Assembly: GCF_026262505.1 (NCBI RefSeq)
Contig: NC_067204.1
Coordinates: forward strand, 11,116,522 to 11,180,521
Source: Trichomonas vaginalis G3
Lineage: Eukaryota; Parabasalia; Trichomonadida; Trichomonadidae
Length of the DNA stretch: 64,000 bases
Reading direction: 5' to 3'
Below, in pieces: positions 28,248-37,937 of this stretch (position 1 is the first letter of the stretch; each line of letters begins with the position of its first letter). The notes below the pieces were generated by a model. The model had not been told where the DNA came from, made no database searches, and worked only from the letters and a program-made list of their open reading frames with translations. A program made the position numbers and the translations under genes.

Positions 28248-29333
28248 TTAGAAGAATTTTCTTATTCTTTCTGGCTTATTTTTGTCTTTCCAGTACTCCC
28301 GCTCTAATGGTCCCAGATGTGTTGGCTTTGACTCTCTCAAGTTCTTAGATGGTATAACATCTTCAACGCCTCCTTCATATCTTACTTTATAAGTGTCATC
28401 GTTTATGTTGTAGCCAAGTATTTCAATAACCACTCCTCGCTTTGCTTCGTCAATGGTTTCAGCAAGTTTGCCATTACTACTTTCGACTAATTTGTGACGA
28501 GGGTAAAACGCAATAGAGTCGTCAGCAGCTTTTATAAGATATCCATTACCTTGCGTAGAGTCTACGATATAATAGTTTCTACTTAACCTTAAACGTTTCT
28601 TTGTCAACGGTTTGTCGTCAAGAACTACACGAACTTTTGTACCAGGAATGAGGGTAAATTGTGTTGAATTTCTGATATTTTGTGTTTGGCTTCGTTTCTT
28701 TTGTATATACTTTTCTTCTTGTTGTTGTGTCATTGAATTTGGTGTATGTCCTGTTGTAAAATGTGTTGAGGAATTATATACTTCGAGAAAATGTTTCATT
28801 GTTTCTTCAGTAAAGTCTCGCTCTTGGTTTAAATCTCTGAGCGTTCTTATGAAGCGGTTTATGATGCCGAGTATGTTATGGTTATGGTCTTCAGTAGTGT
28901 AGTGAGTTATGTTATGCTTAATGAGAAAATCTGTGATTTCATTGCTGAGGTATGCACTGTCTTGGTCTGATGTTAAAGTACTTGGGCTATGTTCTGCTAC
29001 AAACTTTTGTAAAACTCTTAACACTTCACGAGTTCCTTTATTCCTCATTGGATATGCATATGCTTTACGAGTGTTAACATTAATGAAGATGAGGAATGGT
29101 TTATGTCCTCCTTTCTTACTCTGAACGAGAGTGTCAAATTGGTATGCGTCAGGAGTGTTGGAGTAAATTGGTAAAAAGTAGTCGTAAGGGTTTATTTTTG
29201 TTTGATGTACAACATTTTTGTCAAAGAACCTTTTCACTTCAGCTCTGTTAGTAAATCCCCAACTCTTTGCAGCTTCATTGAACTTCTTAAATGACCTCCA
29301 TGGATGTTGTTCGAATACTTCTTTCAAGCTCAT
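28248..29333 (-). CDS. element B: rve-type integrase
   Basis: 361 aa, usual for a Polinton integrase. The N-terminal part is helical (WRSFKKFNEAAKSWGF); the RNase H-like core has YQFDTLV near residue 67, FLIFINVNTRKAYAYP and the TSDQDSAYLS strand near 122, followed by HNILGIINRFIRTLRD. An SH3-like strand set near 235 (GTKVRVVLDD) and a chromodomain-like C-terminus near 305-345 (GVVIEILGYNINDDTYKVRY) complete the typical Polinton layout. It inserts the element into host DNA, here making 5-bp duplications. Confidence 0.9.
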   Translation of the reverse strand: MSLKEVFEQHPWRSFKKFNEAAKSWGFTNRAEVKRFFDKNVVHQTKINPYDYFLPIYSNTPDAYQFDTLVQSKKGGHKPFLIFINVNTRKAYAYPMRNKGTREVLRVLQKFVAEHSPSTLTSDQDSAYLSNEITDFLIKHNITHYTTEDHNHNILGIINRFIRTLRDLNQERDFTEETMKHFLEVYNSSTHFTTGHTPNSMTQQQEEKYIQKKRSQTQNIRNSTQFTLIPGTKVRVVLDDKPLTKKRLRLSRNYYIVDSTQGNGYLIKAADDSIAFYPRHKLVESSNGKLAETIDEAKRGVVIEILGYNINDDTYKVRYEGGVEDVIPSKNLRESKPTHLGPLEREYWKDKNKPERIRKFF

Positions 29334-29391
29334 TTATGTAAAGTTAAATTTAGTAATTTCATGCTGTTCGCTCTTTTGGAGCTCAGGACTT

Positions 29392-32391
29392 TCAGGCCGT
29401 TCTAACCCATGCATAAACCGTCATATAAGGTGGCATATAGTCTGCTCCACTTCCTGTTGGATTTGTTGTGAAAGTATGGACATGATTTCCTCCTGGTTCA
29501 GTTTGTCGAAAAGTCTTTTTTGCTGAATTGTTATAAGATGGAGATAAAACATCATTGCCAGCTTTATATTCTGAGTTGTATAATGGGTGGTCTCGTAATG
29601 AGTGGCTATGGTCGCCAGAAAAGTTTGTCGTTCCTGTATGAGTGTGCGCAGGTAAGTTTGCTTCAGTAATTTTCTTCGAACCCCCTGTTTGCTTTGAAGA
29701 GTTAGCACAGTATAAGAATTTGTCTACAATCTGCTGCCACGTACCAAAGCCCAGAACTGTTGCTGGATTTGTTGAATTCATTGACGTATAAATAGAACCA
29801 ACAGAATATATGGTTTGAAGAATCTGGGCCTTCATTGTTAGAAGTTCATGTTTAACGTTTATAGCTTTATTGCCTTCTACAATATTTATATTGTTTGTTA
29901 TTAAACCATTAGGAAAAGTAGGAGGATAAATTCTTTGTTCTTGTACAGTTGCACCGTTTCTTCCTGTTTTTGTTACTATTTCGATGCATGCTTTAATTTC
30001 TTTAATCTTGATTGTTTGAAATTCTTCATGTGTATGGTTCTTGTCGGCTTTTCCATTAAGCGCAGCATTTACTTCCGACTTCTTTGTATAATTTTCATCT
30101 ACATAAGTTTTGTCTGCTTTCTTATCTAACATTGCTGGTAGTTCGTATGCTTCAAAGTTTCTGGCATGACCTTCAATGTTCATACATCTGTTATCTAAAT
30201 TGTTTAGTGTATCTTTTACGCTTGTACTTGGATTCTCTAAAGGTGCACTTGAACCAAGGGTATAGTTCAATATTATGTCGTCTGCTCTAACAGTAGTGAA
30301 GGATTCATGTGTATGGTTCTTGTAGGCTTTACTGTCTAATGTAGCTTGAAGTTCATTTATATCGGAGATGTTGTGTTTATGAGATTTCAAAACTTTGTTC
30401 ATTGCTTCGAGTTCAACTTTGTCAGCTTTACTTTTAATAGCATCTTCAAACGTTATTTTTGCCTTAACTCTCAAAGTAAATCTTGGTTCAACTAATACAC
30501 CGTTAACATTGAAAGTAGAGGCATAAATTTCACCGGTATAACCAAATGCTTCTGGTGCTTTAGCTACATCATACTGTACAGTACAGCTTATGTCATAACC
30601 TTTAGCACGAATGTATTTATATCTTCTTTCATTAACATTTTTTGTCTTCGCTTCATCACTTCGTGTTAAATATCCATGGTAGTCCGTTATAATCTGTTCG
30701 TCTGAAGTTATATAATGAATGTGGTTCTTGACTTTATCACTCAGAGCTAAAAGCTCATTTTTGTCTGCTTTTTCGGCTAATTTCTCATTAACATCATTCA
30801 CTTCTAATTCAACTCTTCCGCCAGAACTCTTATTATCATTAATCTTTTTCATTAATTCGGTAATTACGTCATAAAGACTATATTCTGTTTTCGGTTTTGT
30901 AAATAATGAGTCAAAATTTCTTTTCATCATTACATCGCTGACATTAATGATATCACCAATTCCTTTTTCATTTATTCTCTTCATTAATTCTGCAATAATG
31001 ACGAATATATAATCTGTTAATTTATTCTCTTCATCGAGGGTTATAGAATGTTTTGAAATTGAATCATTAACTCCTCTAAATAAATCAATAACTTCAGGAT
31101 ACACGTTTTTAATGTCTCGAATAACCCGACCAGTATCCTGTTGTTCATGTTCTTCGTTCCCGTCGTTACGTGGTTTTATATCTCTAACCATCATCAACGC
31201 AGCCATAACCGGAGGGTTTGTTGCTATCTGTTCGAAAATCCGTCCGTTATGTACGGTATATCTAAATAATTTCTTTGTGTTTGTTAAAACATTTGAAACA
31301 AGTCTTTTAAAACCATCTACAAAATTTCCTGTTTCACCTAATGTTCTTGCAGCATTTACAAGCTCACCCATGCCCGCTTTTGACCCCAAAAACGTCCATA
31401 TTGCATTTATTTCACTCTGTATAGTTGTCCATTCAGCAAAATTAATTCCTGCATTCGCTAAGCTGAAAATGAAATTCAGTGGATCGAACTTAATTCCACC
31501 TTCTTTTTCAATTTCAACGAACTCACTAACATGAGATTTTAAATATTCTTTCGTTAAAATTGTTTTCCCTGATGTTATGTCATTAACGAAACTATCACCG
31601 TCAAAAGTTAACGAATTCAATTTCGTCGTTGATGCTTTTATTTCATACACCGCTTTATCGATAGTTTTTGGCTCACCTTCTTTAGAAGCATATGAAACAT
31701 TAATGAATGAATTATATGTATTCGTGAATGAGTTAAAATCAATGATTTTCATTAATGACGCCTTTAATGATTCATTTACTGTCGAATCCCTTAAAGCAAT
31801 TAATGAACTGTCATTTATGAAAGGTACACTGCAAACCGTCGAGTTTGGATCAAATCCTGTAGTTGGTGCAGGAATATTAATGATATAAGTCATTAAATCA
31901 TTAAGTGACGTAAATAATGTTGTCGTTTTTGATTTAATTTCTTTAGCATCTGTTATATATGGTAATTTCATTTCTGTAGTTTCTGAATTAAAGATATTCG
32001 CTAAAATGTTTTGTAAACTGTTTTGAACAGCTGTGTAAACCGTTGAATCCGGAACTCTTACGATTTCACCGTCCTTAATAAAAGGCATTGCACATGGTGT
32101 AGTGCTTGGATCGAATCTTTTTGGGTTATGATTCAACATATATTCTAATGCTTCATAAACAGACCTATATACTGTTGTATTATCTTTTTCAATAATTTCA
32201 CCGTCCTTTATAAATGGCATAGTACATGGAGTTAAAATAGGGTCAAACTTTTCATAGTCCTTCCATGTTATGTATTTTTCAGTATTTCCATCAGTGATAA
32301 CAATATATTTGTCAGTAAGTGTGAGAGAGTATTGACCAAAATATAAACGTTTAGCTCTGTCAGCTTCATACGCATATGCAGCTATACTCAT
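29392..32391 (-). CDS. element B: giant phage-type fibre with H-x-H tip (999 aa)
   Basis: A modular fibre. Residues about 45-215 hold four diverged repeats of about 42 residues (FDP-C-MPFI-DG-I then TVYxSV-AL). The middle is helical. Residues about 620-830 repeat a KADKNHTH module between beta-rich segments. The tip, about 865-999, matches the collar/gp10-like receptor-binding end of phage tail fibres: GSIYTSMNSTNPATVLGFGT, then LPAHTHT, DHSHS and NHVHTF and a closing PPYMTVYAWVRTA. Such HxH pairs bind metal in trimeric phage fibres. It probably attaches a virion to the host cell. It starts divergently 17 bases from the next gene. Confidence 0.8.
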   Translation of the reverse strand: MSIAAYAYEADRAKRLYFGQYSLTLTDKYIVITDGNTEKYITWKDYEKFDPILTPCTMPFIKDGEIIEKDNTTVYRSVYEALEYMLNHNPKRFDPSTTPCAMPFIKDGEIVRVPDSTVYTAVQNSLQNILANIFNSETTEMKLPYITDAKEIKSKTTTLFTSLNDLMTYIINIPAPTTGFDPNSTVCSVPFINDSSLIALRDSTVNESLKASLMKIIDFNSFTNTYNSFINVSYASKEGEPKTIDKAVYEIKASTTKLNSLTFDGDSFVNDITSGKTILTKEYLKSHVSEFVEIEKEGGIKFDPLNFIFSLANAGINFAEWTTIQSEINAIWTFLGSKAGMGELVNAARTLGETGNFVDGFKRLVSNVLTNTKKLFRYTVHNGRIFEQIATNPPVMAALMMVRDIKPRNDGNEEHEQQDTGRVIRDIKNVYPEVIDLFRGVNDSISKHSITLDEENKLTDYIFVIIAELMKRINEKGIGDIINVSDVMMKRNFDSLFTKPKTEYSLYDVITELMKKINDNKSSGGRVELEVNDVNEKLAEKADKNELLALSDKVKNHIHYITSDEQIITDYHGYLTRSDEAKTKNVNERRYKYIRAKGYDISCTVQYDVAKAPEAFGYTGEIYASTFNVNGVLVEPRFTLRVKAKITFEDAIKSKADKVELEAMNKVLKSHKHNISDINELQATLDSKAYKNHTHESFTTVRADDIILNYTLGSSAPLENPSTSVKDTLNNLDNRCMNIEGHARNFEAYELPAMLDKKADKTYVDENYTKKSEVNAALNGKADKNHTHEEFQTIKIKEIKACIEIVTKTGRNGATVQEQRIYPPTFPNGLITNNINIVEGNKAINVKHELLTMKAQILQTIYSVGSIYTSMNSTNPATVLGFGTWQQIVDKFLYCANSSKQTGGSKKITEANLPAHTHTGTTNFSGDHSHSLRDHPLYNSEYKAGNDVLSPSYNNSAKKTFRQTEPGGNHVHTFTTNPTGSGADYMPPYMTVYAWVRTA

Positions 32392-32408
32392 ATTTTAATG
32401 AGAATAAA

Positions 32409-33185
32409 ATGTTGTTCTATTTGCAAAGTACAGACCCAAACGAATACGGGACAGTAAAGCTACAAACAAACTTAGGTCTACAGAATGAGGCGCTTGCATT
32501 CAGAATGGTTGACTTCAATACTATCGCTTCATTCGTTATAACAGATGAAACAGATTTCATGGAGCTTGAAATAGATGGAAAGAAGCACGAAATAAGATTT
32601 CACAATAATGTAGAATATAAGATGGAAACATTAGCTGGAGTGTTAAATGCTCTCATAAGTACTACAATAAACAAGGATAACGGAGAAAACTTAATGAATG
32701 TTAAACTTATTGCAGGAGTTTTGAAGTTCAGTTATGCGAAAGAGTTTAAGATACCAAGAATGAGTCATAGAGTTCAATTGCTTCTGGGAGCATACCATAT
32801 GACATTTCCTTTGAAAAGTGTTGACAAAACGATTGAGATGAAATCTGTTCCATACGTATGTTATGGTAATTGTTTGTACATTGAGTCTAAAATAGCTAAT
32901 GTCACAGGCATTTCAGGAGTTAATAGTAAAGGTTCAGTAGAATATAAATCCTTCTGTTATGCAGTCAATTCAATGTTCATTCCAAACGTTCCTGTCATAG
33001 CAACTCATTTAGGTAAATGGGTTCGCATTAGTCCTCATAATTTGAAAGACATGCAATTCAGACTTGTTGACTTTCAAGGAGAGCCTGTAGAACTGAAGGC
33101 ACCAGTGCGAATGACTGTTGAAGTTGACTTTTTAGAAAATATTAAATGCAACAGCTTACAAGAGAACTCAGAGCTAAAAATATAA
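32409..33185 (+). CDS. element B: penton-like minor capsid candidate (258 aa)
   Basis: Start taken at MLFYLQSTDPNEYG because the earlier in-frame ATG overlaps the divergent fibre gene. Beta-rich throughout, with a C-terminal part (LGKWVRISPHNLKDMQFRLV, then DFQGEPVELKAPV) like the edge-strand end of penton-type jelly-roll proteins. Lying between the fibre and the ATPase, it is a good candidate for the vertex protein that holds the fibre. Inference; no homology search was possible. Confidence 0.5.
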   Translation: MLFYLQSTDPNEYGTVKLQTNLGLQNEALAFRMVDFNTIASFVITDETDFMELEIDGKKHEIRFHNNVEYKMETLAGVLNALISTTINKDNGENLMNVKLIAGVLKFSYAKEFKIPRMSHRVQLLLGAYHMTFPLKSVDKTIEMKSVPYVCYGNCLYIESKIANVTGISGVNSKGSVEYKSFCYAVNSMFIPNVPVIATHLGKWVRISPHNLKDMQFRLVDFQGEPVELKAPVRMTVEVDFLENIKCNSLQENSELKI

Positions 33186-33388
33186 AGTCTGAATTGCATG
33201 TATTAGGTCATGAACTTTGGTTGTTGCTGTTTGATGAAACAAATGAATTAGTTATGTCAGTCAAGAGAACAGAAAAATATTGTGTTAGTGAAAACTGCAC
33301 CAAGTCAATAAGATTAGGTTTGCATTATGAAGATGAGTTCGATACTGTTGAAGAAGTTTTGGATAGATATTACAAATTGCTAACTTGA
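33146..33388 (+). CDS. element B: 80-aa unknown protein
   Basis: Overlaps the end of the penton-like gene by 40 bases in another frame; the arrangement is kept in element C. Contains LHVLGHELWLLLFDETNELV and an acidic C-terminus. The ATG is preceded by ATATTAA. Function unknown. Confidence 0.5.
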   Translation: MQQLTRELRAKNIKSELHVLGHELWLLLFDETNELVMSVKRTEKYCVSENCTKSIRLGLHYEDEFDTVEEVLDRYYKLLT

Positions 33389-33400
33389 AATTTTTTTTGA

Positions 33401-33449
33401 CTGACGGCGCAAAGCGCCAAGATGGGCTCAAAGAGCCCTCCTGACTGCT
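33401..33449. repeat. pair of GC-rich palindromes
   Basis: GGCGCAAAGCGCC (33406-33418) and GGGCTCAAAGAGCCC (33424-33438), separated by only five bases in an otherwise AT-rich intergenic stretch. Members of the GC-rich palindrome family described in the findings. Element C lacks them here. Confidence 0.8.
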
Positions 33450-34064
33450 TTAATTTACTAAAACATATTTCAAACAAAGTTTATATTCTGTTGAAAGTTT
33501 TGTATATTCGTTCGAATATTTATACTTAAACTCAACTCCTGTAGTTCCTGGTGTTTCAATGATGCGGATGTTACCTATTTTCATGAATATTGGCGTTTGA
33601 CCACAGCATTCGATTTCAGGGTCGAGATAGTCAATGACACATTGCTTTCCTGTTATTCGTGATATAACATTTTCAAGGTCCTCCTTTGTTAGAATTATTT
33701 GGTTCTTACTTATAAGATTTATCAAAAGCTTCTTATCGTCTTTGAGTAAAATTGTTTGGTATAACTGAAGAAGGTAATGGTCTACGTTATCTGAAGGATT
33801 TGTTTGAACATTTATGTAAGGGTTGTCGTTGGCTTCTCTTGAAAGAATTTGGTCCAGTGGTGGATACTCTAACTTAACATCTGATGTAGCGTTAGCGTTT
33901 GAAGCTGTGTTTAAATTCACCGACTTAAGTTCTGGTTCTTTTTCTTTCAAACACTCTGAACTATAGTTCTTTATGACAATATTGTTTGTCGTTCGTGAGT
34001 CAACATTTGATGTTGGTTCAATTGGAACATTAACAGCACCAGCTAAGATGGATTTGCTTCTCAT
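33450..34064 (-). CDS. element B: 204-aa unknown protein
   Basis: Start MRSKSILAGAVNVP, divergent from the next gene. A disordered Asn/Ser/Thr-rich N-terminal half is followed by a folded part with CVIDYLDPEIECCGQTPIF and a beta-rich end. Conserved in all three elements. No family recognised; its cysteines and length do not by themselves show a protease. Confidence 0.5.
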   Translation of the reverse strand: MRSKSILAGAVNVPIEPTSNVDSRTTNNIVIKNYSSECLKEKEPELKSVNLNTASNANATSDVKLEYPPLDQILSREANDNPYINVQTNPSDNVDHYLLQLYQTILLKDDKKLLINLISKNQIILTKEDLENVISRITGKQCVIDYLDPEIECCGQTPIFMKIGNIRIIETPGTTGVEFKYKYSNEYTKLSTEYKLCLKYVLVN

Positions 34065-34089
34065 TTCATATAGAATAAAAACCTTTTAT

Positions 34090-34491
34090 ATGTATGAAAT
34101 GAACAATATACTCGACAAGGGTTTGAATGTAAAGCTAACGAATGAAAATATTGTTGAATTCACTGAGACAGGAGCTGTGTATAAAGATGTAGAACTACTG
34201 AACAAAAGAGCTAAGGGAAGAAGCAGGAATATGAACAAAGGGTGGAAGCCTATAAAAATTTATGTCAATGATGGCTCAGGAGGTTCAAACATAAAGTATG
34301 CAGAAAGTTATAGAGTTTATGCTCTCAAAGGTGAAAAGCCTTCATTTAAGAACAGCTATTCTAACGCATATCCTCAAAAGCTAACGGATGGGGAAGTGGA
34401 TGATATGAATGACAGCAAAAATATTAACAGAAATGGCGACAGAGATGCATGGAATTTGTTTACCATCAGTCAATTAAAGCATAAGATTTAA
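34090..34491 (+). CDS. element B: 133-aa unknown protein
   Basis: Start MYEMNNILDKGLN, 25 bases from the divergent 204-aa gene; the longer frame runs back through that gene. Basic and Asn/Lys-rich with a C-terminal DRDAWNLFTISQL. Its stop overlaps the stop of the convergent ATPase gene. Function unknown. Confidence 0.5.
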   Translation: MYEMNNILDKGLNVKLTNENIVEFTETGAVYKDVELLNKRAKGRSRNMNKGWKPIKIYVNDGSGGSNIKYAESYRVYALKGEKPSFKNSYSNAYPQKLTDGEVDDMNDSKNINRNGDRDAWNLFTISQLKHKI

Positions 34492-35375
34492 AACAATGTT
34501 GGTCGTTCCCATGGAATATTTTTGACTTTAATGGTATTAGTTATGATATGAATCTCAAGGTATGAACGAGGAGAGATGAGAGACTTATATGCTTCCCAAA
34601 TTTCTTCAAAAGGTAATGTTATACCTGACTGTTTCCAAATGAGTTCAATATCATAGCGTGAGAAACCTTGAAAGATAACGAAGTCAGTTATGAGACGTTT
34701 TATGTTTAAAGCAAGAAAACGCCATGTTTGCATAAGTATTGCTACAGTTAAGTGGTAATGTCTGACTTTAGTTATGATGTTAGCTAATGGTGAGTCAGGC
34801 TTTGACACTAAACCTTTTCCGGCGAAGTCGTCACAAACGAGCAGAGTGTTTGAAGGATACTTTTTGAAGGGGTATTTTGAAAGTTTTGATAGAATGTAGT
34901 TTGTAAGTCGTTTCATATCGTAAACTCCTGAGTATTGACGTAAGTGGTGTTTGTCAATAATTCTTTCCATCTCTTCTGAAGTCTTTTGCATTCCTGACTG
35001 TATGAACTCTACAATAGCATAATATTTTCTCTTACGTCGAATGTAACGTTGAAGAAATTCAATGAGTTCGCTATCTGGAACTTTAACGACAGATGCTTGA
35101 ACTTTACTCATGAATGTTTTCGCTGTTGAATCCATAGAGTCTGAAGTTGCTGATATAATGATTTGGTCATAGTAAGAGTCGTTTCCTAAACGCTCTGTTA
35201 TGAGTATATGACGAATGAGGTTAAATGTCTTACCTGAACCCATCTTTCCACAATAGAAATAAACACCATTTGAACAGAACTCATAGTCCTTGCTGAAAGG
35301 AAGAATGAGAGAAGAGTTAAGTTTGTCTGTAGTTTCATTCATGTCTTCATCTACGTCATGTATTAAATGCTTCAT
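34488..35375 (-). CDS. element B: packaging ATPase (A32/FtsK-HerA type)
   Basis: 295 aa. The P-loop is GKMGSGKT at residues 43-50, the Walker B strand NTLLVCDDF is near 180, and a conserved GVYDMKRL segment lies between. It powers DNA entry into the capsid in related viruses. The gene is nearly unchanged in A, B and C. Start MKHLIHDVDED, with an ATTAAAAATG-containing divergent promoter shared with the 293-aa gene. Confidence 0.9.
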   Translation of the reverse strand: MKHLIHDVDEDMNETTDKLNSSLILPFSKDYEFCSNGVYFYCGKMGSGKTFNLIRHILITERLGNDSYYDQIIISATSDSMDSTAKTFMSKVQASVVKVPDSELIEFLQRYIRRKRKYYAIVEFIQSGMQKTSEEMERIIDKHHLRQYSGVYDMKRLTNYILSKLSKYPFKKYPSNTLLVCDDFAGKGLVSKPDSPLANIITKVRHYHLTVAILMQTWRFLALNIKRLITDFVIFQGFSRYDIELIWKQSGITLPFEEIWEAYKSLISPRSYLEIHIITNTIKVKNIPWERPTLF

Positions 35376-35391
35376 TTTATCTCCATTAAAA

Positions 35392-36273
35392 ATGCAAGTC
35401 AGAAATATTCAGAACATAGCACCGAGTCTAACTGACAAGAGTATAAAGATATACTATGAACATGTTATGATGAAACCTACCAAAATTCAAGAAAGTCAGT
35501 ATACTTATGAATATCCAAGACACTGGGTAGAGTATGTAGGAGGTGAGAAAGCTATTGAAATCAGACAGGTTCGAAGTATTCCAGCAGGAAGAACAATATT
35601 ATTGAAGAACTTTAATGTTTTGAGATATAATGATGAAACAAAGAAGCAAGATAGTTTCCCTGTTGCTGTGTATGTGAACTTAGATACAGGAGATGACATG
35701 AAAGTTTTTAATACAAAGCTTCAAACGGTAGTGAGAGAACAACTGACTGCGGAAGGGCATCCATTACCTTCAGAAGTTACCATAGCATATAATTTTGAAA
35801 CAAACTCAATAGATTTTAAAGTCATCTCTGCAAAGAAGTCAGGTTTTACATTTAATGAAGCAGATGTATATTCGAATGAAAACTTCAAAGCTATTGCATG
35901 GTTAGATAATGACGATTGCTTTAAGAAAATATTTAAATACAGTGACTCAACGATGTCAATAGATGACCTTCGTGGAATGTTACCATCGACATTTACAGTA
36001 GAAGGTTCAGCAGGATTGCTTACAAGATTGTCAATTGGTGGTATTTGGTCTCGTGAGAACATTGTTATAAAATCCAGTATAAGTGAATTTGCTGAAGAAT
36101 CTATATTATGTCTTTCAAACTACATGTATTCGCCGCCAAAGCATTATAGTATAACAAACTTTGTCAGTAAGTTTAACATAAGACTTGTCGAACCTTCTTC
36201 AATGAAAGATGTTGTGCTACCTAAAGATGGAAAGGATGGACTCATTATTGAGATGATTTTAATAGCATATTAA
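35392..36273 (+). CDS. element B: beta-rich virion protein candidate (293 aa)
   Basis: Start MQVRNIQNIAPS, 16 bases from the ATPase start. An N-terminal set of strands (YEYPRHWVEYVGGEKAIEIR) recalls the 285-aa protein at 19607. It is the first of three same-strand genes with no spacer between stop and start. A minor capsid role is inferred from fold type and position. Confidence 0.55.
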   Translation: MQVRNIQNIAPSLTDKSIKIYYEHVMMKPTKIQESQYTYEYPRHWVEYVGGEKAIEIRQVRSIPAGRTILLKNFNVLRYNDETKKQDSFPVAVYVNLDTGDDMKVFNTKLQTVVREQLTAEGHPLPSEVTIAYNFETNSIDFKVISAKKSGFTFNEADVYSNENFKAIAWLDNDDCFKKIFKYSDSTMSIDDLRGMLPSTFTVEGSAGLLTRLSIGGIWSRENIVIKSSISEFAEESILCLSNYMYSPPKHYSITNFVSKFNIRLVEPSSMKDVVLPKDGKDGLIIEMILIAY

Positions 36274-36498
36274 ATGAGCTTGTTCTTGAAGGTCATTCAT
36301 GATGAAATAACTGTTGTAGAAGATGTTAGCAATTGTTCAGACATTTTGAAGCGTATAGATGATATAAGAAATAAGTTAGATAGACCGCAAAGCAGTGAGG
36401 GCGAAGCCCGTGAGAACGCTTATGTTTCATTGACTTTCTCCAGTAACGAGAACTTTTATGAGATAATATTGAAGAGAGATGATTTTAATATGGGGTAA
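36274..36498 (+). CDS. element B: 74-aa unknown protein with palindromic insert
   Basis: MSLFLKVIHDEITVVEDVSN, then a segment around residues 38-50 encoded by a GC-rich palindrome (GGGCGAAGCCC, 36399-36409). ATG follows the upstream TAA directly. Function unknown. Confidence 0.55.
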   Translation: MSLFLKVIHDEITVVEDVSNCSDILKRIDDIRNKLDRPQSSEGEARENAYVSLTFSSNENFYEIILKRDDFNMG

Positions 36499-37026
36499 AT
36501 GGTAGCTTGGGCAGCTTTAGGCGCAATGGGAACAAAAGCATTAGCATTTGGAGCAAAAGCACTTGGAGCTTATGACGCAGTAAATAAAATGAGTGGAGGA
36601 AGGGTTTCAAAGACATTAGATGCAAATAAAGGAAAGATTGGAGGCTGGGTTGCAAAGAAGTTAAGATTAAATAAAATGGGGCTCATAAATAAAGCATCCA
36701 ATTTGGTTGCGACTGAGTCAGAAAATGCTTTAGGAAAGGACGATGAGTTTGCAAAACACGCAAAAGACTTTAATGACCAGATGAAAGGTGAAACAATGCA
36801 TTTAAATAGAGTCGATGGAACTAAAGAAAATGTTTCTTCTCCACCAGTAGTTCTTCCGTATGGTCCCTATGGAATGTATGGAAACCCTTACGAAAGACCA
36901 TTTGACCCATTGACTGGTGGAAGTAACTGGTATCATTACGGCCGAAGAAGAAAGACAGTCAAGTTGGAGACAGACGTGAAGAAAGCAACTAAAAAGAAAC
37001 CAAGGAAGAGAGTTATAAAGCAATGA
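36499..37026 (+). CDS. element B: basic-tailed virion/core protein candidate (175 aa)
   Basis: An Ala/Gly-rich amphipathic start (WAALGAMGTKALAFGAKALG), a glycine/tyrosine-rich middle and a highly basic C-terminus (KKATKKKPRKRVIKQ). ATG follows the 74-aa gene's TAA directly. It ends at the inner edge of the right terminal repeat. It could be a core or membrane-active minor capsid protein; inference. Confidence 0.55.
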   Translation: MVAWAALGAMGTKALAFGAKALGAYDAVNKMSGGRVSKTLDANKGKIGGWVAKKLRLNKMGLINKASNLVATESENALGKDDEFAKHAKDFNDQMKGETMHLNRVDGTKENVSSPPVVLPYGPYGMYGNPYERPFDPLTGGSNWYHYGRRRKTVKLETDVKKATKKKPRKRVIKQ

Positions 37027-37937
37027 ATTCAACAGGGTGAAAAAAACAGGTGAAAAAAGAGGTGAGATTTCACCACTTCACCTAAATTTATTTTTGTGCT
37101 ATGTTTTCATACGCGTGAGGGTGGTGATATCATTTATTTTTAAGTTTATTTTTTATTTTATTTTTATATAAATGACGAAAACTATTGAGATAACAAACTA
37201 CAACGGTCATGAGTTCAAGAATTTGTTCTTCGTTCCTCGTGAAAATACATTCTATCAGATACGAGGAGAAAGGGTAAAGTTAGTTTGAGCGTTTATGAAG
37301 GAATGAAGAATGGAAAGTTTATACAAGCATACGATACAAACGGTAAGCGTGTTTCATTAGCTTTGTCAAAACTTACTAACATTTATTTTGACAGTGACTT
37401 TGACTCTGACGATTGGAGCGACAGCAGCGATACTGAAGAATATGAACTATTGTGTGAAGCACAGCAATGGGAAGAGTTGCAATACTTTTGTAAGTGAGAA
37501 CGTTTATTTTTACAGTAGTGAAGTCGTTTGTGAAAACGTTAGTGAAGTCGTTTGTAAAAACGTTAGTGAAGTCGTTTGTAAAAACGTTAGTGAAGTCGTT
37601 TGTGAAAACGTTAGTGAAGTCGTTTGTAAAAACATTAGTGAAGTGGTTTGTAAAAACGTTAGTGAAGTCGTTTGTAAAAACATTAGTGAAGTGGTTTGTA
37701 AAAACGTTAGTGAAGTGGTTGGTGAAAACGTTAGTGAAGTGGTTGGTGAAAACGTTAGTGAAGTCGTTTGTAAAAACATTAGTGAAGTGGTTTGTGGCTT
37801 TATAAATATTTAAGGTTAAGTTGGTGTTTGTGTTTGTGTTGTAAAATATACGTTAACGGTTTTGTAAAGTGTCAAATTCACAAGTATTGCGTATGGAGGA
37901 ACGCAGTGCCTCCATACACGAGACTTGTATACTAACT
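37002..37937. repeat. element B: right terminal inverted repeat
   Basis: 936 bp, the reverse complement of 15377-16499 except for minisatellite copy number (about 12 units at 37515-37800). It contains GGTGA palindrome cluster 5 (37035-37084), the right copy of the terminal-repeat gene and the tip palindrome. Confidence 0.92.
37172..37497 (+). pseudogene. element B: right copy of the terminal-repeat gene
   Basis: Same 108-aa type as 4092-4418, reading outward. This copy looks broken once; since the matching gene in element A is whole and otherwise the same, the break may be a base-calling artefact. Confidence 0.55.

Larger units (their letters stand above)
15377..37937. mobile_element. Polinton/Maverick element B (looks whole)
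   Basis: 22.56 kb with terminal inverted repeats of 1123 bp (left) and 936 bp (right), starting AGTTAGTATACAAGTC, and a 5-bp target duplication ACTTT (15372-15376 and 37938-37942); the uninterrupted site is at 63279-63288. It carries the diagnostic Polinton set: protein-primed family B polymerase, rve integrase, A32-type ATPase and capsid candidates, plus fibre and KilA-N genes. Every internal gene has a full-length frame; only about one or two small breaks are seen, in copies of the terminal-repeat gene. Very young: element A is almost the same sequence and the duplication is perfect. Confidence 0.95.

Noticed and set aside
31112-31534. Plus-strand ORF of 140 codons inside the fibre gene
   Set aside because: Shadow of the 999-codon fibre frame; no promoter box and no conservation pattern of its own.
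33450-34064. 204-aa protein as the missing adenain-type protease
   Set aside because: It has cysteines (IECCGQ) but no His-Asp-Gln-Cys order in a proper spacing that I can see, so the call was not made.
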